From Cerrena zonata (lineage: Eukaryota; Basidiomycota; Agaricomycetes; Polyporales; Cerrenaceae): a DNA stretch of 64,000 nt. How positions within the stretch are numbered: the first letter of the stretch is position 1; each line of letters begins with the position of its first letter. Made by a program: the position numbers and the translations under genes. Below the pieces are notes generated by a model, which did no database searches, was not told the origin of the DNA, and saw only the letters and a list, made by a program, of their open reading frames with translations. Location of the stretch: assembly GCA_038087015.1 (NCBI GenBank), contig JASBNA010000010.1, forward strand, positions 1,054,001 to 1,118,000, given 5' to 3'. Shown here piece by piece: positions 10,540 through 23,005 of the stretch.

Positions 10540-13500
10540 TCAAACTCGAATACTTTCAGGAGGACCGAGGTAACTCGTCTGAACACCTCCAGTATCTATA
10601 CTCGCAATCAGTACCTTCTCCCACTCACTCTCACATAAGAAGAAAACTTACTGATGACAATCTTCTGAACGACAACAGTCGGCTCGACCATCCAAATCTA
10701 AACCCCAATCAGCACCCTCCCCCACAAAAAAACACGCAATACGAAAAACACTCACCTTAACGGTATGCGCCCCTGGCGCCGCAACGAAATTCGTACCCAC
10801 ACTCACCACACTATTAGCAACAAACCCATCCAGACCTCCCCACGCAGCTGGTAACTGTCCAGGAACAGCAGGCGGGATGAAATAGTTCGTTTGAGGAGCT
10901 TGAGAGTCGACTTGGATGGCGAATGCTAGAGGTCGGTCGGTGGAGAAGGCGTTGAGGGAGGGGGAGAGGAAGGTGGTGACGGTGATGTTGTTAGAACCGG
11001 AGATGGAGTTGAATGTGAAGAAGTCGTATTCGCTGTGTTTTGGTTAGGTGAGATTTGATTAGATTGAAAAAAAGAAAGGAAGGAGAGGGGACGTACATGC
11101 TTGGGCCACTACCTGCTGTAAAGTTCACATCTGCACCTCCTCGAGGCCACGGTGTTACTCCGGAAAGTGTACGCCCGATACCAGGGAGTTCGACCCAGGT
11201 GAGACCATCTACAGAGGTATTCCTTGCCGCATGAGCCGCCTCGATTGATACGCCACCATCGCCCTCGACGAACCCTACACAAACAACCATTCATCGTTCA
11301 CTTAAGCTACCAACTAGAAACCAAAAAAAGCTCAGACGTACCATGGAAGTCACTCGGCGGCACCGTGCGATTCGCCACAAACGTCAGCGGCACACTCAAA
11401 TCCGGCTGCCCACTCGCCTTGGCCGTAAAATTAATGACGGCAGCCTGAGCTCCAGTGACTTTACTCCAATCGACCGAAAGGAATACCCTTTGTTCGGGAT
11501 TCGACGGAGAGATATTCCCACTAGCAGTAGAGAACTTAACCCATGTCGCATTGCTCTTTGCCGTCCATGAGAATGGTGACGGTCCACCAGCTGAGATGTC
11601 GACGAAACGGTTTCCGAAGGGAACGAAAGGGTCGATGCTGAGTGAGGGGTTGCCGCAGTTGTATCCTTGGGCACATTGGTTGAGGTTGTCGCCTGGCCAG
11701 GTACCGGCGGTGCCTTCGGGTGTGAGCCGCATTGCGCCGGCGAGTGCTTGTTTCTTGGCTTGGACACGGGTGATTGGAGGCATGCTAAATGAAGAGGATT
11801 AGAAGTTAATTCATGCTTCTGCGGATGAGGGTATGAGGACTTTAACTTACGTGTCTGCCTGTGGTTGTTGCCAGTAGTAGTACATGACGTGGGTTTGATC
11901 CATCATATGGTCCCATTTACCTATGGTGAGAGATGAATGAACGACACAAGGATTTGACGAACTTGATTGAACTTACCATCAAGGATCGAATGGTACTGAA
12001 CTTCGAGGTCATAATCACGTTGGAACAGATCCTCAACTTGATCAGCAAGGTCATTCGTACTGAGACGAGCCTGAGAAGCCCTGAGATTGTTGAGTCCGGC
12101 AGATATCCACATGTTAGCGAGGACGTAGCTAGCTTGAACGGGATGATGAAGCAACTGGAAGAACGAAGGTTGTTTGTCCGCAGAGAGACTATTATAGATC
12201 TTTGTCGAGGATTCGTTCAAAGCTTTGAAGTCGTTCAAGAAGGTTTCAGCTCTATTATAAACAACATTATGATAAGCATTGAATCATGGATTGGGAATGT
12301 TTGACGTACTCTCGGTAATGGATCAAACTATACACAGTCGAGTTTAGCAGTTCTGGCTTACGCCTAGCATTAAATCGTGTAAGGTTGGCCATGATACCAA
12401 CCACCTCATTAGCCTGGGAAGGAGAGATGGCGAACTCTCTTTGGGCCCAGCTGGAGACGAAGGTATCTAGGTTATTGGGGTTCCAGATCGTCGAATTCCA
12501 GCCGAGAGCAAGGAAGAATTCAGTATCCATTTCGTACGGTTTGAGATCTCCAACATTAACGATCCAGACACGAGTAGCCTCGCGATCGACGGCGAGGGAC
12601 ATTTGTTCGTAAACCTTGGAAATTTGGGTACTCTAAAAGAATAAGGCGTATTTAATAGCTGAGCTAGTGATCATTCTGAGTTTGAAGCTTACCGTGATCC
12701 ATTTGTAGTCTCTCGGGTCACCGACCTAAAAATCGTTTAGTATGGTTGTAACCACGAACTTGAAACAGTCGAAGAAAATCATACATAGTCAAAGTGGTAG
12801 TATACGCCTGGTAAAGGATACGATTAGTAAGATGCGTCATATGCTGCGTTCAATTGTCCTGGAGAACGTACCTGCACCTCCGGTTCGATTCCGTTCAGAA
12901 ACCGTTGGGAAGCGGCGGATGTTGCCCCAGCTAAACAAAGTCAACATCCGGAAGCAATGTTTATTTACGAATATAGTTTACGTACTTGTCATCAGACCAA
13001 AGAAGAGTGACGTCGTCCGGTACACGCATGCCATCTTCATAGTAACCCTGAACCTCTTTGTCTTCTCGACCGTAAGGTTTGATATGACTGAATGAAGGAA
13101 TAAATAGCACTCACAAAGAGCCCAAATTTGGGGGATGGCCGTCACGTCTGATTCGTTGAAAACGTCCATAAGAATTTGTCGCTGATCAGCCACGACCTTT
13201 TCCAGGAGATTGATATTGGTTTCCTCAGACAAAGGTACTATTATGCGTCAGAAGATAGTCCCGTCGATATACTTGAAATACTAACAGTCACCAGCACCTA
13301 AAAATGACATCTCAACATCTACTCATATGCGAGATAAACGAAATGCTTACCTCGCATGCCAAGAGTGTAGATACTCTCAAAAGGTCGGGCCCGTTTGACA
13401 CCATCAACCCAATAGTTGTAGATGTTCTGAGAGTTCGTGGTATAATTCCAGTCTCCTTGGCCAAACAAATTCCACTCGATAGGTGTTCCACGCATCATGG

Positions 13501-14581
13501 GTTCCTGATGACTGGTACCCATCACGATTCCCCACCAGTCAGCAAGTGGTTGATTCTCAGTATCATCAATGTTGAAAGCACTACTCCAGATAGCTAAAAC
13601 GGGATGTTTAGCGAGAAGCTGTGGAGCCATATGCAAAAGAAGTCATACCTGGCCATAAATAGTTTCCCTTCAATCGGAGGATGAGCTCGAAGCTGGGAAG
13701 AGTATGAGGGATAACAATAGAATACGGGTTCTGGACTCTTACAGCTTCGTGTAGAAGAAGTGATTGAACGGAGAACCGGTAAGTGGAGCTCCTGTGCCGT
13801 TCGTGAACTTCTCAGCAGCCCAGTTCTGTAGAGCCGGTTGTTCGTCGTTCAAGAAGATGCCGCGATATTTGACTGTAGGGGAACCATGCGAACATCCACT
13901 CGACGCGACGAACAGTTCAGCGTGCTTTGTGACTGGAACATCGGCCCACCTAAGCAAATTAGTTAGAGGATAATCTGCTTTCTTGGTCAACGAAATAATT
14001 TACCAATACCAAGGCGAAACACCTGATGCATGCAAGGTGCGTTCAGTAACGAGCCAAGACGGAGGATAAACGGTATAATTACCAAATTGCTCCGAATGGT
14101 CATAAAGTGCAAAAATAGTACCACGCTTGTCAGCTCCGATGATAACGTATGCACTCTCGACGCCAGGAAGGGGATTTGAAACCTGTTTAGCAATGAAAGA
14201 TTCCCATTTCCCATTCACAGAGGACACGTCCAGCTTTGTGCGGTTCACAATTTCGTCAATGAGCGAAGACTTTCCAAGTGTACCGATGATAATAGCTGAG
14301 CCTTGTTTGACCGCGGAGCTGGATGAAGTAGTAACATTAGTAATGGATGGCTTTACGCCAGTGACGCGTTGGATATCGGCGGCAAAGTCAGTCGCAGCGC
14401 GTTGAACACCAGGCCATTCGTCGGGAGACACGAGGATTGGAATAGCCCTTTTATTGGAAACGATGGAGAATGTTGACCGTGAAGACTTGAACTCGACACA
14501 AGTAGCCTGCCCTATGGCATAGACGCCACCAGCCAAAGCCAGCAAGCTGAGAAGCAATCGCGCACCCCAGAGAGGAGACAT
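10540..14581 (-). CDS. Secreted GH115 xylan alpha-1,2-glucuronidase
   Basis: A gene of about 17 exons encoding close to 1,000 residues. GH115 enzymes remove (4-O-methyl)glucuronic acid side chains from glucuronoxylan outside the cell. The start at 14581 gives a signal peptide, MSPLWGARLLLSLLALAGG. A Met 15 codons upstream is in frame but lies across a TATA-like motif. Family landmarks occur in order: KYRGIFLNDEQPAL, the NYLWPA..WSSAFN segment, GTSHQEPMMR, ADQRQIL, YKEVQGYYEDGM followed by VPDDVTLLWSDDN, NIRRFP, and YYHFDYVGDPRDYKW. A C-terminal beta-sandwich follows, ending LGPPESIRV-stop at 10540. It has a 12-nt exon (13297-13286), and exons 1-4 are 14581-14004, 13949-13743, 13692-13649 and 13593-13351. 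Every junction I checked is in phase with no stop, so the gene looks intact. It points to plant-cell-wall degradation. Confidence 0.92.
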
Positions 14582-15869
14582 GGGTAACACACTATTTGCT
14601 TTGAGTACGCCGTCGCTTGAGGCCACATATTTAAACTTTCCCTGGCGGACACTATGCGCCCCTGATCGTTGGTGTGCGACGCGTCAATGTCCATTATCAG
14701 CATCCTTGTGACCTTCCTACAGCGAAGCACTTTACGGCCAATTGTCGGCCATCGGGAAGATATCATCATGAGCCCCTACGCACCGGAGGTCTCGACATAA
14801 AAAGTACGCATCATCGTTTTCCAGAACTCTGACCACTACTGTTACATTCAACCCAGCATTCGAACGGACCGCGGCATTTTGATAATTTGGTACGCGTGCA
14901 TCACCTGACATTACCAGAACGCCACGTGAAGTGTCGTCTAACGGAACTATCAAGATCTCCGTAGGTAAGTTGCCTGAGCATAGGGCATCTCAATGCAAAG
15001 AATACTGACGCAGGTGAGTGGAGCATGCTGTCAGATACAGTTGCTCTATTATTATAATAAGCGGAGACCCGTTACTTTCTTCGATTATAAGGATCTTCGA
15101 AGCGTCTCGAGTTTACAGTAGAGATGGACGTTAGAGAGATGCCCGGTCCAGACAGTTCCGAAGAAGGGTATACAATTCTTCACTAAGGGAAGGCGGGTAG
15201 TAATGCCGAGTACCAGGTCGGTCTTGAATGACGAGGCTGTGAGCATCACCGTCTGTAGATTTGAGTGATAGGTCAGAAAAGGTCTGTTAACGAACAGAGC
15301 AACACTACTTGCCTCCTGATCGTCGTCAAGTTTACTGCGTATGATTTACATGTCAGCAAGTACGATTGTTTGCTCGGTCGATAGTTTTCGACTTTCTTGC
15401 TCATTACAATCACGCGATGACTGTATAATGAGCTTGGGTCTCAAAAATACATTTCCTGGGATATCATCAATCGGGCCATCGACTAGTAGTAAAGGCAAGG
15501 AGGGAACATACGTGAACGTCAACTTTAAGTTTGAACGATTCGAAATGTCAGCCCGAAGTATAACAAAACCCTGCCCTAAACATCAAACATTTTCACGTGT
15601 CAACGATGCCATGACCACATTACCACTCATGGGTCAATACTTTGAATTATATTCAATGACAATGGCTAATGGACATTTCGATAATTGACATAAGGCAAGA
15701 TATGATTTGATTGACAATGTTTTGTCAAAGCAGCCAATTTATCATTGCCACCTTTGACCGGCGATTTCACATATTTATACCCCCACTTCCTGCTCTTCGT
15801 CTTTTACTATCTACCTCTCTGTTCGCACCCCACACTAACCTTACTTCAGTGATATAACCTCCTCTTGAT
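14582..15869. other. Divergent intergenic region, about 1.3 kb
   Basis: Between the GH115 gene and the first small Cys-motif gene. Open frames are short. The last 130 bp (about 15,740-15,869) are repeated upstream of the second copy at about 17,215-17,365 and so belong to the duplicated unit. A TATTTATACC motif lies near 15,775. Confidence 0.4.
14627..14635 (-). promoter_or_regulatory. TATA-like box of the GH115 gene
   Basis: TTTAAATAT on the minus strand, about 46-54 bp upstream of the chosen ATG. Its position favours the downstream Met that starts the signal peptide. Confidence 0.35.
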
Positions 15870-16281
15870 ATGGCCGCTCTCACCTGGGACCAAGATACTC
15901 TCTTTGGGATGGACAACAATACGATGTTTGAGTGCACACCTGGCCCCGATGCGACGACCAAGACTCATTCTACCATCAGACAAGAAACCTTGGAATATAA
16001 ACTGAAGGCAAATGAAGTCGATTCGACAGACTCGAAAGTGACGACCGTACCAGACAAGAAGGCAGACGATGATCATGAGACCGACAAAGGCCCGTGCTAC
16101 GTGTCTGGTTGCGACGGACAACTTAGAGTTGTACCTCTACCTGAAGAGACGAGCTCTTTCTACGTGAGTTGGCAGATATTTGGCCAAGGAAATGTCGCCG
16201 ATGACGTATTTTTGTGTACAGAAGTGTACTGTCAACTCGACGCACTGTTTGGAGGTCGGGATAAATCTCGAACTTGAATAA
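15870..16281 (+). CDS. Small Cys-motif protein, tandem copy 1
   Basis: Two exons, 15870-16163 and 16222-16281 (an acceptor 3 nt further on is also possible), give 117 residues. The intron has GTGAGT and ACAG. After a charged, probably disordered region rich in Asp, Lys and Thr, the C-terminus holds PCYVSGCDGQL and, across the intron, YKCTVNSTHC. That is two CX4C/CX6C-like pairs that could bind zinc. It ends in a short hydrophobic tail, VGINLELE. I do not recognise the family. The second, damaged copy 1.5 kb downstream shares promoter, intron position and Cys motif. That supports this as a real gene even though it is small. Confidence 0.6.
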
Positions 16282-17365
16282 CGAACTACTGCTGCTTTTA
16301 TTGATGAATCAATGATACACTCCAGGAGTTTAGCATAGAAATTGTGGTATTTTCATACATGAAATATATTCTCTGAATGTCTGAGATATCTTGCAGTGAT
16401 GATAAACATTGGCTCAACACCATTCGCGAAACCAACCCATCAATTAAATGGATTGCAATGACCTAGGAGGATGTAGGGCGGCATTCACCATTCAGTATTC
16501 CACAGGTTAGAAACACCCGCGAGGGACAGTGAGTGGCCTTGTGTCTTGAGGGAAGGTTAATTGTCGGTCACTAATGGTGTAATGTCCGATTTACCGACGT
16601 GTAGTCGGAATGAGACGAGGAACTCCCTGAGCTTATTATTGACGATATTATTGGACACCGAGATAGCATGCTGAGAGGGGTGATATCGCCAAACATATGC
16701 ATTTGAGATTGAGGCGTGTGTTGAGCTCAGAAAGAAGGTATCGTAGAACGATCGTATGGCACGTCGGAGCCAATGTAGCATTCCACGAGTCGACGAGCAT
16801 GCTATACTTGTGCGGTGTGAGCGATTAATTCATGAACACATAAGTTCAGTACGTCGACAGTGTTGTGCTGTTAAGGGAGTATACGCGAGAATGTCGCGGA
16901 GCATTCAAATATTGGCAGAGGTTTGCAGAACGACCCAGTCAATAAATGGATCGTTGCGATGCACCCTGAGTGCATGAAGTAGGACAATGACGTTGATAAT
17001 GATCAACTAGTGGGAGTAATCAGAATTGTCACTTCAATGATAAGAGTTTGGGAAGCCCGACCATATGTTCCCAAAAAGTTCCGCGTGAGACTAAGACTTT
17101 CAATTTGATGTCTCGTGTACTTTGACAGAACCTAAACTTATTGTCTAATTGGTCATTGACAGCCGTTATTCCTCAACAATCGATTGAGGACAATGAAGAA
17201 AAAGGCATGATTCGATTGACAATCCCTGATAAAATGGTCAATTTGATATTGTCACCTTTGACCGATGATTCTGGCCTACTTATACGTACATGTTCCCTAT
17301 AGTCTCAACATCTATCTCTCTACCCGCACACCACCTCAACCTCACGTCAGTGACATAACCTCGAT
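16282..17365. other. Spacer between tandem copies
   Basis: No gene. Short stretches around 16,430-16,470 and 16,935-16,980 resemble each other (AAATGGAT near GCAATG/GCGATG), consistent with a duplicated flank. The last about 150 bp match the promoter region of copy 1. Confidence 0.4.
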
Positions 17366-17759
17366 ATGGACGCCCTCACCTCGGACTTTGAGACTCTCCT
17401 GAGCCTGGAAAACTTGACCATATCTGACACAACATCCAGCCCAGATGCGGCGACCAAGGACATACTCTACAACCAGACGAAAGATTTTGGAACATGAGCC
17501 GAAGAGAGTGAGGTCAACTCCGCTGACCCGAGGGTGAAGACCACACAGAGCAAGAACTCAAGAAAAAACTGGTGTTTTTTTCCTGATTGTGACGGAATGC
17601 TTCTACCTGAAATTAGGGAAGGCGGTGAACATACGGGTGATTACTACGTAAGCTTGTCAGTATTTGACTGTTCAACAAGATGGGCTTACGATGTATTTCC
17701 AGTGTACTGCTAACGAGGGGCACGGTGTCCAAGCTTGGACAAACACGCTGGCACGCTAG
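17366..17759 (+). pseudogene. Small Cys-motif protein, tandem copy 2, nonsense codon
   Basis: Exons 17366-17647 and 17703-17759 align with copy 1 across the whole length. This includes the start (MDALTSD against MAALTWD), the DAATK segment, WCFFPDCDGML and the intron site after YY. One in-frame TGA at 17495-17497 (codon 44) interrupts an otherwise open 112-codon frame. The last Cys of copy 1's second pair is Gly here (CTANEGHG), so the presumed metal site is also lost. The even spread of substitutions across both exons suggests the duplication is not very recent. Confidence 0.65.
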
Positions 17760-19551
17760 CCAAAGGTTAAATGGAGTATTGAATGATATCGTCGATGCTG
17801 GAACCGGTTGACTAGAGTGGATATAATATTGCATAAAGAGGAAAGGCCTGCGAAACCTCGACACATCAGCGTATATAATATATGAGCACTGGTATTGCAT
17901 CGTATGTTGGAAGGTACCACATCTTCACCCTGGCAATCATCAGAGAGACCGACTGCACATAACATACCAGAGTGTTACGGCTGTTTACTAAACATAATTC
18001 AAAGCTGATCGGGTAGGCTGTACGGCGTGTACGTCACGTAAAAATGCAACCTAGCGTCAGAATCAAAGATATGTTATGCGCTTGCCCAGCGCACAACTTT
18101 CAGTGTACAAAACAAGACGTGTATTGAAGGGCACCATACATAATATGGGGTATGAATCTGAGGAGGAAATTGATTATTATGATGGTGTGGGGAGGAAGAG
18201 GAACAGCCCGGTTCCGAGATTGACGTCAGCGTCTTCGAGTTTTGTTCAAGTTGTATTCGCCGTGGATCTGCTATGTACCACGAACTTGACAACAAACGAC
18301 CATGCAGACGCATACTACATGCATCGACTTGTCAGTTTGCATGATATGGATCATACAAAGTGTATCCCAGATATAGATCTTTATAGGTGGACAACGTGCT
18401 ACACTCTCATAGTGGCCGGGTATGTTCAGTAACACCTCCTTGGCCCGGGCATGTTTACATAACTTATCATCCCTTCGGCGCACTGGCGTTATAGAATACG
18501 GAGCCCGATCTATCGTTATGTTCTGGCTGGCCCTTATCAGTTTCCAATGCCCTACCGAGACCCGGGTAGGACGAGGTGATATGCTGTCACTATTAACAGA
18601 AGAGGGCCTACAGGCCTCTGGTAAGTTCCATGATGTAAACTTCTGGGACCTATACTTACGCTGTTGCAGCACTCATACCCGGATGAAGGAGGTGTATACC
18701 AGAAGGGGCGTAGTGCGATGAATCTCTGTGTGCGGTGTTTGGTCGAACACAGGAGAGGCAGTGTCTCTCGATACTAACGGAATCTCAATATACATCGTAG
18801 GAACAGGTATCCGACCGGGTAGGACCCGGTAAGATTTGGGAGAAAATGATCAAACAGGACATGACATCTGGTATGACGGCTTCACTTGATTCAAGTTAGG
18901 GTAACTAAACACTGCAGATTATTCTAGATGTTTAAATGGAAACTGGGCTATTCATTATCGTCATGGAAGTCTTAGATCTCCCGTTACCTCAAGATAGCGA
19001 TGGGGACCCTGTCAAGAATTGGATTCAGAGTGCACCATGATTCACATGTTTCTACTGTCGTAACCCGGAAATAGTCAAGGAGGTCGTACTTGCTGGATCT
19101 CTAGACCTTCCATTATTCACTGTTCCGGATGATTACGATCATCAGAAGCGTCCCTATCTCCAACGAAGTCCTTGGTATTCTGTCATTTTTGCTACCCTGG
19201 ATCACCGCTCGGAAATGCCAATCTCATCATCACATCTCATATCATGAAACTCAGTGGCTTCATTGTGACTGCCTAAAAAGATCTGTCTCTAGAATGAGGC
19301 GCACTCGCCGCATTTTCCACGAATAGTCCAGCATGGTATCATCACGAACCCTCTCAGCCGAGCTCCCTTGCCAACTCGGGGTATACCATCGGCAGCGTAT
19401 TTTATCACCGCGAACCTAACTTGCCCCGAATATCTTACAGTCCCTTTCCATTGTAGCGCTTCTGGGACTATAAAATGTAGCTGGCTTTGCTGGTAGGTTA
19501 TGCTATAGACAACGTTCTCCGGCTTTGTACTTATTCCATCCAACGCATTCA
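17760..19551. other. About 1.8 kb with decayed coding-like fragments only
   Basis: Short plus-strand open frames (for example 18076-18432, 18422-18721 and 19129-19326) read partly like protein, with Cys/His-containing pieces near 18,700 and 19,050-19,320. Frames and splice sites do not connect. It may be the remains of one or more genes; no family could be named. Confidence 0.35.
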
Positions 19552-20777
19552 ATGTCTGGTGACCGTTTCCCCGAAAGCAATGTACGAACTTGCATCCCTA
19601 GGGCCTACTTCCGCCAGAACATTACTCAGCCAGGTGTACCAGCTAAATGTTCTGACCTCGCCATGCGGTCGATATCGACAATGGCGCAGGTCAATGGTAC
19701 CTTTACAGAGGATGTAACATCATCTAAAAGACCTCGTACCGCTTCGCGATCCCCAATATCGGAGCAGGGTCGTTGTACTAGATCGTCGGACATAATGCCA
19801 CCTCAAAAATGGTATCCTAAAACCGACTCGCTCCTCTCTTCCGCAAGGTATGAAGACCTTCGTAAACGCGTTGTGAAAGATGTAGGGAATCAAGGGAGTG
19901 TGAGTGAAACATATCGTCCGTTGGATACACTAGCTAATCGTGTACCTTTGCACGCCAGAAAAATAATGTCAGGTTCGGTCCGTATTTCGAATTTCTGGAA
20001 GAACTGCAAGAGTTCTTTTACCAATTTGCTCTCAAGGTACGGAAACAGGAGCAGAAACTCTCAAAGTTGAAGGTGATGGCTCAAGATATTCGGAGTGTAA
20101 TCTACTAAGGAATATCTTGTAGGTTAAACTCAGATGTCCCCTGCTGACCTTCGATCGCACTAACAAAGACATAATTGAATGTCAAACGGAAGTGGGGCGT
20201 GAGACGGACATGAAACGCCACATTGTGGGTCCTACGAGCAGGTATGTTTCGCCTCACATTTTGTAGAGATTTCATTTTACTAACCTGATGTTGTAGGCCC
20301 CAGTACCGTTGTCCTTGGAAAGATTGTAGTTATGAAAGTTACTAAGAAAGCAACCTTACGCAACACGTGGATGCACGTCAGTAAGTGCGCTATTCGGTTT
20401 TCGTATTACTGGCCCGCGTACTGACTGTGTATTCCTTGTCTTTGTCGTCATCCAGTCTTGACAAACGCGTTACTTGCAAGATGGGCTGCAGTAGGACTTT
20501 TAAACAAAAGGCTGATCGTAGTCGGCATTATTACCTGGAGCACGGGAGACAATCAGGGCGGGCAGAACGTGGTGACCGCTGGCTCTATCTCGACAAACGG
20601 AAGCCAGCCAAAAGCCGCAATTGTAGCTTTAAAAATAGTCTTATCACGAGGGGGAAATTCGTCGAAGCTACTTGTGAGAAACCGTCAAAATCTGAAACCA
20701 CCTCTAAAACCCAATGCCGTACAGGGAATCGCTCCTATAGTATGAGGTCAAAATACCAGTGTAATTGTCTCATCTGA
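19552..20777 (+). pseudogene. C2H2 zinc-finger gene, paralog 1, nonsense codon
   Basis: Same architecture as the intact paralogs at 39.6-40.8 kb and 51.2-52.4 kb. In order: an N-terminal Ser/Arg-rich region, the ARYEDLRKRVVKD element, an ELQEFFYQFALK helix after an intron, a first finger-like block RCPLLTFDR..ECQT..RHIVG, a C2H2 finger starting YRCPWKDCSY, and a last finger CSRTFKQKADRSRHYYLEHG followed by GDRWLY. In the middle finger the conserved Gln of QKSNL is replaced by a stop (TAA near 20,342; reading SY-stop-ESNLTQH). The intron between the first and second blocks also does not close in phase in my model. Most likely a decaying copy of a sequence-specific DNA-binding or nuclear protein; target unknown. 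Confidence 0.6.
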
Positions 20778-20780
20778 GCG

Positions 20781-22394
20781 TTGGATTAATGTGATATATA
20801 CTGCTATGCAATTTATTGCCATTTTATACATCCTAGTCTCAATTACTCCTATGTTTTGACTTGTTATTATCTTGCTTATTAGATGCCTGAAATAGAGTTA
20901 GCTTGGGGTTGGAGGGTTCAAAATATAGGTTGACTTGAAGATAAACCCTGGTGCTGATGTTTGACTAGTGAGTGATCTGGGTAGAATGACTCTTGTAGGA
21001 TGTACTAGTCCTTCTGGTACAATTTAAATCTCAAATAACAAAGTCACAGGAAAAGTAATTTTTATATCTACTGATAGGCATCATAGACAAGTAATACTAA
21101 ATACATGATATTGGGTAACCACAAAATCACATGAATTGAGACTCAGAGAACAAATCTAACTTAATGGGCAGTCTTAAACTCCCAATTATCACCATAACAT
21201 TTATACAACAGTAGTAGATGTATCAGGACCTATCATGTCAGGAGAATTAAGAGATATACAATTAACCAATTGATTATACTGTCTAGTTATAAGAACTTAC
21301 TGTGGATCCTGAATCTCATCCATCCCAATTTCCTCCTTGCAGTTAGCTAACCCAGCAGAGAAAGGATACTCTGAGTACTGAATGGAGCTGTCTGAGTCTG
21401 CATCTACCCCTTCACCTGTGGTCCATATAGTAGTTAATGTAGCTCCCATATTTCCCTCAAGAACAGAAGCAAATCTCAGAGTTGAGCTCTGAGAAGTTGC
21501 ATTTGCAGTATTGTTGGGTGTGTGATAGATGGACCTCAGATCCAGGATGAAATGTGATAGAATGATAGAGTTTATGCTATATTTCTCAAGTTAATTGGGG
21601 TTAAATGAGAGAAGTAAGGTTTCCTACACTTCTTCAACCACAATGAATATTGAGAAATCTTCACCATTGGCCTGTAATTTGAGGTTAGAATATTAGTGTC
21701 AATTGAAAAAAGAGAACTTACAAAGCTTCCTGAAGTAGAGAGAACATCTAATACAACCAGAATCACATTTAATATAAGAAGAACACTAAGATTGGTTTAA
21801 TGTGAGCATTGAGTAAAAATTCTAATGATATTCAAAATATACCCAAAATGAACAGATCCTAAATGAAACTCTATTAGCTCTAGTTAATCTGAGACCAACA
21901 TAGCATAATTGATTACCATTTAACAGTAATGCTGAGGTCAGTTTACTATTGGCTCTGACTTCTTGGTCCATCTTGAAAATATACAGTGTTTTCCAGAGAG
22001 TGAGGACCAACACTGCAGCATTTGCAGCAACATATATTGCTCTGGTGATAACACCAACTATCATGGTTTTTGATCAGTATATTCAAGTGCATAGTAGGAT
22101 AAAATAACAAACAGCTGTTAAACTGGTTAGTATTAACATCAAGTTGAATAGGATATAGATTCACATACTAGATATATCTTTCCACAGTAGAGGAGCTCCA
22201 ACAGCCAGCAAATGGACCTGATGGAACTAGTGTATATATCTGAGGAACAGAGAAGCTATACTGATTATAAAGTTAGCAGTTATTTAAAGTTTAGGACAGA
22301 CTTGAAACTTACAATACTAAAGGCTGGGGCAAACATGCTAAGTAAAAAGACTACAAGAGTGGGAACCCATTTATGCTCCCAAATACTCCATATG
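20781..22394. other. CpG-free block covering most of a DUF6533 gene
   Basis: Reading line by line I find no CG dinucleotide over about 1.6 kb, while sequence on both sides has normal CpG content. TG and CA are abundant. It spans exons and introns of the minus-strand gene and about 500 bp beyond its 3' end. Confidence 0.75.
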
Positions 22395-23005
22395 CGCAAA
22401 CAATTGAATGCTACAAGAATTTTAAGCCTAGACAATCAAAATCAACTATTTACCACTTACTTGCAAATGAGAGAGTAGCAAAAGCATCAATGGTGTAATT
22501 GATAATAAAGGAGGCTTTGCAGCTAAGTCCATTTTATGAGATATAGCTAAATTTGAGAAAAAGATAGGAATAACCCCTTCACATTATGTCAATAATCTAT
22601 GTTTACAATAATGAACAATGACTTACTGGAATAGTCTTGAAAGAATAATACTCATTTAACACTTGAAGGAACATGTTGAAGATAGTTGCATATCTAATGC
22701 ACAGATAGACTATAATCCCGGTGCTGAGTTTGCTTCCCCAAATACATTTGACTTCACGAGGTAGAGAGAGGAGTGCATCATAGACCGCCAAAGCTAGGAA
22801 TAAGAATAATATGAGAGTATGGAACAGCTTTAGATCACGATAGTAACTCACTCAAAGCACTAAGCAGAATACAGTCCTCCAGATGCATTTCCGAGCTTGA
22901 CAGAAGTATCCGCATCGTCAATCGTGAACGTGACACCCGATAACAATATTTAGAGACTTACAGTACGGAGATGGCCTCATCTGGCGTAAGACCTAGCTCA
23001 GACAT
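21297..23005 (-). CDS. DUF6533-type multi-pass membrane protein, copy 1
   Basis: Starts MSELGLTPDEAISVL (exon 23005-22962), spliced to LSEMHLEDCILLSALT and then LAVYDALLSLPREVKCIW. The LPREV..IW stretch followed by IRYATIFN is the DUF6533 signature of basidiomycete membrane proteins of unknown function. Later exons give FNCLRIWSIWEHKW, VPTLVVFLLSMF, a YTLVPSGPFAGCW loop, ITRAIYVAANAAVLVLTLWK, a six-codon exon (GSVHFG), VLLILNVILVVLDVLS, and a soluble tail ending EIQDPQ-stop at 21297. A final small intron could alter the last residue. About seven membrane spans are expected. Every exon has a counterpart in the copy at 29.1-30.9 kb. Introns are AT-rich, and most of the gene lies in the CpG-free block. 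The middle exon after FKTIP is not fully resolved. Confidence 0.72.

Larger units (their letters stand above)
15740..17759 (+). repeat. Tandem duplication of the small Cys-motif gene
   Basis: Unit 1 is about 15,740-16,281 and unit 2 about 17,215-17,759. Similarity covers promoter (CACCTTTGACCG..GATT), 5' leader (AACCT..ACTTCAGTGA against ACCTCACGTCAGTGA), coding exon, intron and second exon. The units are diverged but collinear. Confidence 0.6.

Noticed and set aside
15767..16121. Minus-strand frames opposite the small Cys-motif gene
   Set aside because: Shadow frames; the duplicated plus-strand exon-intron structure is better supported.
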